Origin: Paenibacillus sonchi
GTDB lineage: Bacteria; Bacillota; Bacilli; Paenibacillales; Paenibacillaceae
DNA length: 64,000 nucleotides
Direction: 5' to 3'
NCBI RefSeq assembly: GCF_016772475.1
Contig: NZ_CP068595.1
Coordinates: 620,001-684,000 of the forward strand
The notes under the pieces were generated by a model that worked only from the letters and a program-made list of their open reading frames with translations, was not told the DNA's origin and did no database searches. The stretch's first letter is position 1. Each line of letters starts with the position of its first letter. A program made the position numbers and the translations under genes. Shown one piece after another: positions 17,405 to 25,418 of the stretch.

Positions 17405-17778
17405 ATTAGTGATACTTTTTCCACTTCACCCAACCAAGGCGCATCGTGAGGATACGTCGTTCCTTATACAAACTTCTTAACAACCTGAACCTAGCGCGCC
17501 GGTGGCGGAGTTAATGAAACTTCGGCCGGATTAGTGATACTTTTTCCACTTCACCCAACCATGGCGCATCGTGAGGATACGTCGTTCCTTATACAAACTT
17601 CTTAACAGCCTGAGCCTGGCGAGCCGGTGGCGGAGTTAATGAAACTTCGGCCGGATTAGTGATACTTTTTCCACTTCACCCAACCATGGCGCATCGAAAG
17701 GATACGTACGTTCCTTATACAAACTTCTTAACAACCTGAACCTAGCGCGCCGGTGGCGGAGTTAATGAAACTTCGGCC
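17405..17778. repeat. Three direct 125-bp repeats carrying a TGATACTTTTTCCACTT motif
   Basis: Copies start at 17405, 17530 and 17655 and are nearly identical, differing by a few substitutions and a small insertion near 17706. Each contains ATTAGTGATACTTTTTCCAC and ends with GCGCGCCGGTGGCGGA. A related but diverged copy of the AGTGGTACTTTTTCCAC motif stands before the array at about 17358. No start codon plus ribosome binding site is associated with it. Confidence 0.92.
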
Positions 17779-18105
17779 TATGTTGCCTGCATGCTGGCGC
17801 GCCGGTGGCGGAATTTACATTACTTTGTGGTGTTGGTCATTTGGCGCGTTGATGGCGGAATTAATTGTACTCCAGACGGTATTGCGTGCATCTGGGCGCC
17901 GGTGGCGGAAATATCGCCACTTCGGCCGGTGTTGCCTGCATGCTGGCGCGCTGGTGGCGGAATTAACTATACTTCAGACGGTGTTGCGTGCATCTTGCGC
18001 GCCGGTGGCGGAATTATCGCCACATTGGCCGGTGTTGGTTCCGCCTGGCGCGCCGGTGGCGGAAATAACGGCATTCTGGCCGTTATTGAGCGGCACGGCG
18101 CGGCT
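17741..18105. repeat. Diverged repeat array with a GGTGGCGGAA core, about 51-bp period
   Basis: The core GGTGGCGGA occurs near 17752, 17804, 17852 (as GATGGCGGA), 17901, 17953, 18004 and 18055, a spacing of 48-52 bases. The last unit contains AACGGCATTCTGGCCGTT, linking it to the hairpin family of the array at 17.0 kb. The region fills the 1.3 kb gap between the 2-epimerase gene and the downstream end of the GT4 gene. I see no gene here. Confidence 0.8.
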
Positions 18106-18168
18106 TCAAGCGGCTGCGCACTTGCACCGCGCAGCTGCTTGAAGGGCACGCCTCCCCCGGCGGCGTGC

Positions 18169-19740
18169 CTAGGCCGCTTTGCCCCGCCGCTTCGCTTTGC
18201 GGCGGGCATGACCCGCGCGGCGCGGCTTGCCGCCGCTGCTCCTCCGGCGCGCGCTGCCTGCGGCGCGCCGCTTGCGGCCGGGGCGCGGACGGCTGCGCGC
18301 CCGGGATGCGGCGCGGCGGAGCTTGCCGCGCCGAAGCTTGCCGCGCCGCAGCCGTGCTGCGCGGCTTGCGGGAGTTCGCCGCTGCGGCTCCGGCTGCGGC
18401 GGGGCGGGCTGCGGCGGGGCGGGCTGCGGCGGGGCGGGCTGCGGCGGGGCGGGCTGCGGCGGGGCGGGCTGCGGCGGCGGGGCGGGCCCGCTGCTGTCCG
18501 AAGCTTCGGCAGCAGCGGGGGGCTCCGGTTCGCTGACAGGTTCCGGCAGCGCGGGGCAGTAGCGGAGATGCCACTTCTCCGCTAGGCCGAGCAGGCGCGC
18601 GCGGTAGGCCGCCGGCCCATAGACGGCTTCGACGCGCTCCCGCGCCTGGCTGCCGACGACAGCTGCCAGCCCCGGCTCCTTCAGCAGGCTGTTCACCCGC
18701 TGTGCCAGCTGGTCGATGTCTCCCACCGGAGCAAGCAGTTCGCCGCAGCCGGCGGCATGGAGAATTTCGTACAAGCCGCCGGATGCATAAGCCACTACCG
18801 GCTTACCAAAGGCCAGGCCTTCCAGCGCAGTCATACCGAAGCCCTCGCGGATCAGGCTGGGAACCACCAGCATATCCATGGCGCAATAGACCTCCGGAAG
18901 ACTTTCTTCATAGCCTACAAATTTGAAATATGAGGTCAGGCCTTCCAGCTTCACCTTGCGGACGCAGCGCTCATAGTAGCTTTTATCTCCGGGTGTCCCG
19001 ACGACCATGAATTTTGCTTCGGGATGCTCCTTTGATACAAGCACAGCCATTTTTACGAAATGCTCCAGTCCCTTTTCTTTATTAATAAATGAAGAAATAT
19101 AACCGATAAGCGGCTCTTTGGGGGCAACCCGCAAATCACGGCGGCGTTCGCTCCGCAGCTTGCTCCAGGCTTCGAACATCATCTCCGAATCATTCCACGA
19201 CGGGGGAAGCTGGGTTACCTTCTCCGCGCGGATATCCTCGGGAAAGCAAGACGCCGCCGTATGGGAGATGGCCAGAATCTCATCGCTGTTCTTGTGGATC
19301 AGCTCTGTACTGATTGAAGTGAAATCGTTGTCCGTGATGGTCTCCGAGATCTTCCACACCACGGGGATGCCCAGTGATTTCGCCGCCATCGCCGGCAAAG
19401 CATGAACACAGGTGCTGGAGATAATAAACGCCGGGCGCAGGGCAGCAAGCCACTCTACCAGCTCGCCATACTCAAGTTTCTCCTGAAATTTGCGGATATC
19501 CGGCTCAAGCCCGGCATAGGGTGTGTACATCCCGTAGACCAGAGGAATGGTCAGCAGCTGTACATTCAGTCCATTATTTCGCGCCTGCCGGGTCAGCTTG
19601 CCTTCCTGGGGTGCCACGAGAACGCAGTTGAAGTAGGGTGACAGCTCCCGGCTGAAGAACAGCAGCAGCTTCTCCGCCCCTGTAATGCTGCGTGTATTGG
19701 ATACATGGGAAAAGAGCACGATTGTCGCTTTGTCGGCCAT
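18169..19740 (-). CDS. GT4-family glycosyltransferase with Pro-rich linker and Arg/Lys-rich tail
   Basis: The glycosyltransferase domain fills residues 1-395: SITGAEKLLLFFSRELSP at the N terminus, the donor-domain opening PLIGYISSFINKEKGLEHF and the motif PSLIREGFGMTALEGLAFG. After it comes a low-complexity extension of about 125 residues. First is a PPQPA repeat, encoded by about six copies of a 15-bp GC-rich unit at 18400-18480. Then follows an extremely basic stretch with RRGKLRRGKLRR and many further Arg/Lys residues. The tail could bind an anionic polymer or anchor the enzyme to a surface layer; that is inference. The ATG at 19740 has AAGGAG about 12 bases upstream, so the exact start is uncertain. 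A structured leader lies at 19780-19935. Confidence 0.87.
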   Translation of the reverse strand: MADKATIVLFSHVSNTRSITGAEKLLLFFSRELSPYFNCVLVAPQEGKLTRQARNNGLNVQLLTIPLVYGMYTPYAGLEPDIRKFQEKLEYGELVEWLAALRPAFIISSTCVHALPAMAAKSLGIPVVWKISETITDNDFTSISTELIHKNSDEILAISHTAASCFPEDIRAEKVTQLPPSWNDSEMMFEAWSKLRSERRRDLRVAPKEPLIGYISSFINKEKGLEHFVKMAVLVSKEHPEAKFMVVGTPGDKSYYERCVRKVKLEGLTSYFKFVGYEESLPEVYCAMDMLVVPSLIREGFGMTALEGLAFGKPVVAYASGGLYEILHAAGCGELLAPVGDIDQLAQRVNSLLKEPGLAAVVGSQARERVEAVYGPAAYRARLLGLAEKWHLRYCPALPEPVSEPEPPAAAEASDSSGPAPPPQPAPPQPAPPQPAPPQPAPPQPAPPQPEPQRRTPASRAARLRRGKLRRGKLRRAASRARSRPRPGRKRRAAGSARRRSSGGKPRRAGHARRKAKRRGKAA

Positions 19741-19779
19741 GGTGTGTCGGCGCTCCTTGGCGGGGCTGTGGAGCAGCCA

Positions 19780-19936
19780 TTCACCTCCCTAAAAGTTTTA
19801 CGGAGCATTGCTGCTTGAAATAACTTCGCAGTAAAACTTGCTTCGGAAGCATCTGCTTAGTTTTACGGAGCATTGCTGCTTGAAATAACTTCGCAGTAAA
19901 ACTTGCTTCGGAAGCAACTGCTTAGTTTTACGGAGC
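19780..19936 (-). promoter_or_regulatory. Structured leader element, 2.2 tandem copies, upstream of the GT4 gene
   Basis: A 65-bp unit occurs at 19795-19859 and 19860-19924 and starts again at 19925. On the minus strand each unit has GCTTCCGAAGC, then AGTTTTAC, 29 bases, GTAAAACT. The two latter arms (19831-19838 and 19794-19801) are complementary and close a stem. In the copy nearest the gene the stem runs directly into TTTTAGGGAGG, a Shine-Dalgarno sequence. A second, covarying copy of this element lies in front of the araC gene at 51.4 kb. The rest of the gap up to 20131 shows no gene. Confidence 0.65.
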
Positions 19937-20131
19937 AAATTTTACCGATCATGTCCTGCTGTAAACCCGCATTGCTTGAGCTGAAATTTTGGGCACCACG
20001 GCGGTTAAAGCGAGGGATTCTGCTGGCAAACGCCAATGCCCGGTACTCCAGTAGTATATTGAGAGGGAACAGATGCCGGCACGACACCTGTCCCCCGGAT
20101 ATACGCACATTTCCCATGCGCTTCGTACTGC

Positions 20132-21265
20132 TTAGCCATAAATTATGGTCAACAGCTTATGCAGGCGTCTGGTGTACGTGTGATCCTTAAGCGTCCGTTC
20201 AAAAGCGCGCAAAGCCATCGCACGGCGTTCCTCTTCATGAGTGAGGTAATAGCGGATTTTATCCATCATTTCGCGCGGGCTGGTGAACGTATCGATCTCT
20301 TCACCTACGGTATAAAAAGTACCCATATCATCTCTTGCATCACACAGCTGCAGGGTTCCGCTGGCCGCAATTTCAAAGGTGCGCGGGTTCGGCGAAACCG
20401 CAGGAATTAATAAAGTGTTGTTATTCGCTGCTTCGTCGATGTGGGATCGATGGAGATTAATGACGATTTTGGAGCCGCTGTAGGTAACTGCTGTCTCCTG
20501 CGGCGTCATCCATTTGCCGATTTCAATACGTTCCCCATAGAGCGGCGCCTCCGGCAGCCGATCCCACCAGATACCGTTGATGATTGTGTTATAGCTCATC
20601 AGCTCCGGCATAATCTCACGGAAGAAGTGAACTCTGTTCCAATAGGCCGAACCAATAAAGCTGATATCCCGGCTGACCGGCGAACGTCCGGTTGTCGGGC
20701 GGTAATGCTCCCTGTGGGCAGCAAAGGGCAGATAATGCACCTCCGGGCATCCCAAGCCACGGTAGAATTCCACACAATTCTGTTCCAGCGTGAACACATA
20801 ATCGTAATGGGCTACGATTTTTACCGTGAAATCCGTATAGTAGGGATCGTCCGTAAGCCAAATGGCTGTCTTGATGCCCATACTGCGCAGGACGGCCACT
20901 TGGTCAAGCGGCAGATCCATTCCATCCAAGACCAGCACCAGATCAGGGCGCTGCGCACCCACAAGCTCCACCAGATTCTGCCGCACATCGGTAATCGTGA
21001 CCTGAGTGGTCAATTTTTGCAGCGCATAGAGGACTGCATCATCGAGCGGAGAGTACGGATAGCCTTTACCCGATGCCACATACATCACATGGATATTGCG
21101 AACCGGAAGCGGCTCCTCCGGCCGGCCATCCAGAATGGCGAGTCTTCCCCGCAGGTAGCCTTCATCGTACCCTACCTTGAAGCCGGACAGGCGGCCCCGG
21201 AGCTTCTCTTCTTCCGCCGGTGTCCGTGGCAGCGGCGGTGCAGGAATTATAAAATTATTATTCAT
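20132..21265 (-). CDS. CgeB-like glycosyltransferase-fold protein
   Basis: Protein of 377 residues of the CgeB/spore-protein YkvP-like glycosyltransferase family. Typical segments are DLVLVLDGMDLP, IKTAIWLTDDPYYTDFT, HYDYVFTLEQNCVEFY, EVHYLPFAAHREHY, ISFIGSAYWNR and, near the C terminus, NPRTFEIAASGTLQLCD, which holds the donor-binding region. CgeB of Bacillus subtilis is a late, mother-cell protein needed for spore-surface maturation. The N terminus has the short motif GYDEGYLRG. A GGAG ribosome binding site precedes the ATG. It lies 32 bases after a second, frame-disrupted CgeB-like gene, so the pair forms an operon. Confidence 0.88.
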   Translation of the reverse strand: MNNNFIIPAPPLPRTPAEEEKLRGRLSGFKVGYDEGYLRGRLAILDGRPEEPLPVRNIHVMYVASGKGYPYSPLDDAVLYALQKLTTQVTITDVRQNLVELVGAQRPDLVLVLDGMDLPLDQVAVLRSMGIKTAIWLTDDPYYTDFTVKIVAHYDYVFTLEQNCVEFYRGLGCPEVHYLPFAAHREHYRPTTGRSPVSRDISFIGSAYWNRVHFFREIMPELMSYNTIINGIWWDRLPEAPLYGERIEIGKWMTPQETAVTYSGSKIVINLHRSHIDEAANNNTLLIPAVSPNPRTFEIAASGTLQLCDARDDMGTFYTVGEEIDTFTSPREMMDKIRYYLTHEEERRAMALRAFERTLKDHTYTRRLHKLLTIIYG

Positions 21266-21297
21266 AGGTTACTCGCTCCTTTAATCCGTATTGAATA

Positions 21298-22387
21298 TCA
21301 TCCTTGTGCTGTTAGAACATTCAGCAAGTGAGGCAGCCGGGAAGTAAAGGTATGATGGCGGAGGGTCGTCCGCAGCCCCTGAAGTGCGATCTGCCGGCGG
21401 TCCTTCTCATGATTCAGATAGTAGTCGATTTTGAACTTCAGCTCGTCGGGATTTTCAAAAGTATCCAAATCCTTGCCCGGGCGGTAATAATTGCCCAGAT
21501 CCTCGCGGACATCCGTCAGCTGCATGGTCCCGCAGGCACTAATTTCATAGGTTCGCGGATTAATAGAGCGGGAGGGAAGCTGAAAAGAGTTCCGGTTGTC
21601 CTGCCCGCCCTCCCACGGACGGTGAATATTAATGACCAGCTTCGCACCGCTGTAATAATTTGCGGTCTCCTCCGGAGGAATAAAGCCGTCTTTGATAAAA
21701 GGTGACAGCTCCTCATAGGTGGACAGCCGTTCCCAGAACCCTCCGGCGATCAGCACCTTCTTGCCTTGAAGAAACGGAGCCAGCCCGTCAAACAGCTCTG
21801 TCCGGTTGCGGAAGGCATTGCCGATAAAAACAACATCGAATTGATACTGCGGACCGGTGCGGCGCGGGTAGAACATCTGCGGATTCACACAGAGCGGAAG
21901 GTAATGTACAGAGTTCACTCCCAGGTCGTGATAGAACTCCACACATCCCAGTTCATGTGTAAAGACATGGTCATAATGCTTGCAAATTACTGATGTATCC
22001 TCAGTAAAATAAGGATCATCCACAAACCAGATTGCTGTAGGAATACCCAGTTTCCGTATTTCCGTGATCTGTTCCAGATGATTGTCGGGGAACACATGCA
22101 GTCCGTTCATGACCAGCACAGCTCCCGGCGACTCGCGGGCAGCTGTCTCCAGCATGGTCTCCGGAGAGCTGATGACCAGTTCGCTGACAAGCTGCCCCAG
22201 CGCTTCCGTTACTCCCGCATCAATCGCTTTGAAATCCCTGCGGCACATACATCAGCTTGAGCGGCCGGCATGCCCCCACCTCCGGGGAATTCAGGCGTCT
22301 CACGGCTTCACACAGGCCGAGGCGGTAGCCTTCCTGATAACCGTCGCGGTAATCCGGTGGATGCACTTTTCTCTTTTTTGATTTCAC
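21298..22387 (-). pseudogene. CgeB-like glycosyltransferase-fold protein, frameshifted near the N terminus
   Basis: The main frame (from about 22230 down to 21298) is a paralogue of the next gene, with HVFPDNHLEQITEIRKLG, TAIWFVDDPYFTEDT, HYDHVFTHELGCVEFYHDLG and NPRTYEISACGTMQLTD. Its natural N terminus is in another frame: a GTG at 22387 opens KSKKRKVHPPDYRDGYQEGY and continues to KLMYVPQGF. There, one extra base in the AAA run at about 22228-22231 throws translation out of frame, and the correct continuation would be QAIDAGVTEAL. Removing one base restores a protein of about 362 residues. Such a one-base change in a short A-run may be a sequencing error. Like its neighbour it carries a GYxxGYxxG motif close to the N terminus. 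Confidence 0.85.
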
Positions 22388-22599
22388 AGCTTTCACCCTG
22401 CCCCGTTATATTCTCAAGACAGTATAACTATATGCGGAGTCAGCATCCGCCTCATGGACATCTGTCTGTATTCCGCCGAAATTGGCATATGCCCCCTGTC
22501 TATTGCCCAAGCTGCCCGAACCTTTGCAGACGGGTTCCACTCGGGCTACAATTATGGAAGCAAGTGTGAGTCTATTAAGAAGTTTGGGAGAGTGGGATA

Positions 22600-23373
22600 A
22601 TGTATGCAATGGATAACGCCATGCTCTACATCCGCCATGCGGAGCTGCTGCGTGAACGGGTCCCTTCTTTTCAGGCCTATCCGTTTGATCTTCCGGTGAT
22701 CCGCAGCTTTAACCGGCTGGCTTTTCAGAACCGGGTTACATTCCTTGTGAAGGAGAACGGGACGGGGAAATCCACGCTGCTGGAAGGCATTGCTGCAGCC
22801 TGGGGCTTCAATCCGGAAGGCGGAACGCTGAATTTCTCATTTAATACCCGCTCCTCGCATTCCAGCCTGCATGAGTACCTGCGGCTTGTCAAAGGGGTGA
22901 GACGCCCAAGGGACGGCTTCTTTCTGCGTGCGGAGAGCTACTATAATGTGGCTTCTTATATTGACCAGCTGGATGAGGAACCGGAAGAACAGTTTAAGAT
23001 TCCTATGATCAAAGATTCCTACGGGGGCAAGTCACTGCATGAGCAGTCGCACGGGGAATCGTTTTTTGCCGCCTTTGTCCACCGCTTTGGCGGGCAAGGC
23101 CTCTATATACTCGACGAGCCGGAAGCCGCCCTCTCCCCGCTGCGGCAGATGTCGCTGCTGGTGCGCATGCACGAGCTGGCGGGGCAGCACTCGCAATTTA
23201 TCATCGCCACCCACTCACCGATTCTGATGTCCTATCCCGGGGCGGATATATACCTGCTGGAGGACGAGGGCATCCGGCCTGTCCCTCTGGAAGAAACGGA
23301 GCACTACACCGTAACCAAAGCATTTATGAACGACCGTGCGGGAATGCTGCGCGAGCTGCTGGGAGACGGCTGA
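22600..23373 (+). CDS. Small AAA/ABC-type ATP-binding protein
   Basis: Stand-alone ATPase of 257 residues with Walker A VKENGTGKSTLLEG near residue 52 and Walker B plus D-loop region YILDEPEAALSPLRQM near residue 170. The H-loop is in FIIATHSPILMSY. It belongs to the predicted-ATPase group related to ABC and RecF/SMC heads (COG3910-like), which have no membrane partner and no known role. GGGAG nine bases upstream supports the start. The Walker A has E-N-G in place of the common G-x-N-G opening. The gene is divergent from the cgeB pair and followed by a repeat array. Function unknown. Confidence 0.85.
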   Translation: MYAMDNAMLYIRHAELLRERVPSFQAYPFDLPVIRSFNRLAFQNRVTFLVKENGTGKSTLLEGIAAAWGFNPEGGTLNFSFNTRSSHSSLHEYLRLVKGVRRPRDGFFLRAESYYNVASYIDQLDEEPEEQFKIPMIKDSYGGKSLHEQSHGESFFAAFVHRFGGQGLYILDEPEAALSPLRQMSLLVRMHELAGQHSQFIIATHSPILMSYPGADIYLLEDEGIRPVPLEETEHYTVTKAFMNDRAGMLRELLGDG

Positions 23374-23464
23374 AAAGGATAACGGGGAGTGAAGGTGGGA
23401 CAATGGGCTGCCAACTGGCGGAAAGTTGTCTGAAATTTAGCATTTTCCGCGCTGCGGCCCAGTC

Positions 23465-23715
23465 GGCAGATTGCTGCACAGAATGCAGTATTTTTCCCGC
23501 TACTGCCACTTCAGGCGGCGGAGTGCTGCACGGAATGCAGTATTTCTCGTGCTACGGCCACTACAGGCGGGGGATTGTTGCACGGAATGCAGCATTTCTC
23601 GTGCTACTGCCACTTCAGACGCTAGTTTGTTGTATTACGTGCAGCATTTCTCTTGCTTTCGTTTTTCAGAAGTCAGATTGTTGTAAAACGTACAGCATTT
23701 CACCCCCTCTCACTC
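23465..23715. repeat. 52-bp tandem repeats with a CTGCA-N5-TGCAG palindrome
   Basis: About five degenerate units start near 23471, 23523, 23575, 23627 and 23679. The best-conserved part is TGCACGGAATGCAGTATTTC, with CTGCA and TGCAG arms that pair across five bases, followed by a CTACTGCCACTTCAGGCG-like spacer. The copies decay towards the 3' end. They fill the space between the ATPase gene and the terminator of the next operon and contain no recognisable gene. Confidence 0.82.
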
Positions 23716-23722
23716 AGTACAC

Positions 23723-23770
23723 AAAAAGACACCTGCACAGGTTAATCCCTCGCCTGTACAAGTGTCTTTT
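23723..23770 (-). terminator. Intrinsic terminator after the spo0E-like gene
   Basis: AAAAGACACCTGCACAGG at 23724-23741 pairs with CCTGTACAAGTGTCTTTT at 23753-23770 with few mismatches. The arms end in A/T runs, so it can work in both directions. It is 18 bases past the end of the Spo0E-like gene. Confidence 0.8.
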
Positions 23771-23788
23771 GACATTCTGCATAATATT

Positions 23789-23974
23789 CTAGTGATCTCT
23801 CCTGGTAATTTCCCCGGTCTCGTCAGTCTGACATTCAATATACTCGTTGATCAGCATATCCAGCTTCACCGATTGGCTGAGCACTTTAGGGTGGCTGATC
23901 CCCAGCTCCAAGGCCAGGGAGTGCAGCTCTTTCCGGGCTTGTTCAATACGTGCCTGATGTTGTTTATCTCCCAT
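23789..23974 (-). CDS. Spo0E-like aspartyl-phosphate phosphatase
   Basis: Small protein of 61 residues fitting the Spo0E family, which dephosphorylates Spo0A-P and so delays sporulation. It is a two-helix hairpin: ARIEQARKELHSLALELG, a turn ISHPKVL, then SQSVKLDMLINEYIE. The second helix contains the S-x3-D signature (SVKLD) of the catalytic surface. The ATG at 23974 lies inside the last codons of the upstream membrane-protein gene (11-base overlap), and no strong ribosome binding site is seen, so translation is probably coupled. The frame is open for 14 more codons upstream, but a start there seems less likely. Confidence 0.83.
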   Translation of the reverse strand: MGDKQHQARIEQARKELHSLALELGISHPKVLSQSVKLDMLINEYIECQTDETGEITRRDH

Positions 23975-25409
23975 AATGGCCGCTTTTCCCGGCAACGGAT
24001 TGTACCAGCCGCACAAGCTTGTGGACTGCCCAGCCGAACATCACCACAGCCATCATATCGAAGCTGACGTTGAACAGAAACAAGTGCTTCCCGATATCGG
24101 CCCTGCCATCCCCCATAATCGGTACCAGGAAAGAAAATAGCCCAATCAGACCCAGCAGCATCAGCAGTTCCCCGGCAATCCGCCCGCGCAGATCCCGGCT
24201 GCGGAAATATTCGAACAGGACGCCGGCATAATAGAGCAGATAGAATATAGCCAGAAAGCCCAGCGAATGCGGCAGCACTTCTCTTTTGAACTGGCTCCAG
24301 GTGCTGTACGCATAGGATAATGCTTTTTCGGGCTTGCCTTCGGACTTCTCATAGTTTCCAAGGTAATACGGACGCAGGTCCATGCTGTTCCGGGCAGCAA
24401 ATTTCATGCCGTCTATCAGCCGCGAGGGATGTTTAATATAGTAGAAGAGCACATCCTTATGGGACACCCGGTCATAGAAATCCGCCTGAAGCGACGGATC
24501 ATCCTGCTTGATCGCCGTACCGGACTGGAAATAGTTCGTGCCCGCAAGCACTTCCAGCTTCTCCGGCAAACCCAGCTCGCGCAAGTCTCCCCGCACATCC
24601 GGCGATTCGTTCAAAATCCCGAAAAACACCGTCTGATACAAGTTGATATGCTTCAGCTCTTTGGGCGCCGCCACATACATAATCACCGAGACAAGACATA
24701 CCGCTACCGCGAACCTCATGGCCAGCTTGCGCCAGTTTCCCGTTCCGTTTAGTGTCATCAGCCGCAGGAAGATCAGGGAAAAGGCTATGCCCACCGGGGC
24801 ATTCTGGATTTTGGAGCAGACAAGAAATAATACAGCGATAAAAAACAGCGTCAGCCCTTTGGTTGTCGGCCGCTCCTGTCCTGCCAGCCTGAGTCCCAGT
24901 GCAAAAGTAAGCAGCATGGACACCATCGATACCGGCTCGCCAAACAGGGAATTGAAGTAGGCCAGATACCCGATATCGTAAAATACGATAAGCATTCCTG
25001 CACCGAGCAGCAGTCCCGTAATATAGGAGCGGCTGCCGCCCAGCTTGACGATCATCCAGGTCGCCGCCAGCAGCAATAGCGCATACACTGCCGCCAGCAG
25101 GCGGATATCAAAATAACTGCCGTGCACCAGCCCGGCCAGCAGTCTCGGCACCAGCACCAGCAGAATTTGCGAGGACGGATAGAAGCCCAGGAACAAATCC
25201 CCATAGGCAAATCTCGAATGGCTGAAGCTGAAAAAGCGGTCGGCATAGCTTTCCGCGGCATTATAGTAATCCAGCCCCACTGTATTCATCATCCGCTTGA
25301 AGTCGCCATTATCGGCCACGCCGACGAACGGCTGCACAAACAGCAAATAGATGATTAGGCCGCAGCCTGCAAGGGCAATCAGATTTTCTGCTTTGTACCA
25401 ACGTTTCAT
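23964..25409 (-). CDS. Polytopic membrane protein, WsfD-like glycan biosynthesis family
   Basis: Integral membrane protein of 481 residues with about ten to twelve hydrophobic helices. The opening VQPFVGVADNGDFKRMMN is reminiscent of WsfD-type proteins of S-layer glycan clusters and of GT-C-like membrane glycosyltransferases, where an acidic loop after the first helix is important. A large extracytoplasmic loop lies at about residues 245-345. It is located next to an LTA-synthase-family gene (gap of nine bases) and near the glycosylation cluster, so a role in transferring a lipid-linked sugar outside the membrane fits. I am confident about the topology, less so about the family. Confidence 0.72.
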   Translation of the reverse strand: MKRWYKAENLIALAGCGLIIYLLFVQPFVGVADNGDFKRMMNTVGLDYYNAAESYADRFFSFSHSRFAYGDLFLGFYPSSQILLVLVPRLLAGLVHGSYFDIRLLAAVYALLLLAATWMIVKLGGSRSYITGLLLGAGMLIVFYDIGYLAYFNSLFGEPVSMVSMLLTFALGLRLAGQERPTTKGLTLFFIAVLFLVCSKIQNAPVGIAFSLIFLRLMTLNGTGNWRKLAMRFAVAVCLVSVIMYVAAPKELKHINLYQTVFFGILNESPDVRGDLRELGLPEKLEVLAGTNYFQSGTAIKQDDPSLQADFYDRVSHKDVLFYYIKHPSRLIDGMKFAARNSMDLRPYYLGNYEKSEGKPEKALSYAYSTWSQFKREVLPHSLGFLAIFYLLYYAGVLFEYFRSRDLRGRIAGELLMLLGLIGLFSFLVPIMGDGRADIGKHLFLFNVSFDMMAVVMFGWAVHKLVRLVQSVAGKSGHYGR

Positions 25410-25418
25410 ATCTTCCCC

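Noticed and set aside
18165..18585. GC-rich plus-strand frames near 18.2-18.6 kb
   Set aside because: They are antisense shadows of the PPQPA and Arg/Lys-rich tail of the GT4 gene.
22600..23373. ATPase of a defence or ABC transport system
   Set aside because: No partner nuclease, toxin or permease is adjacent; flanking genes are a divergent cgeB pair and a repeat array, so no system can be claimed.
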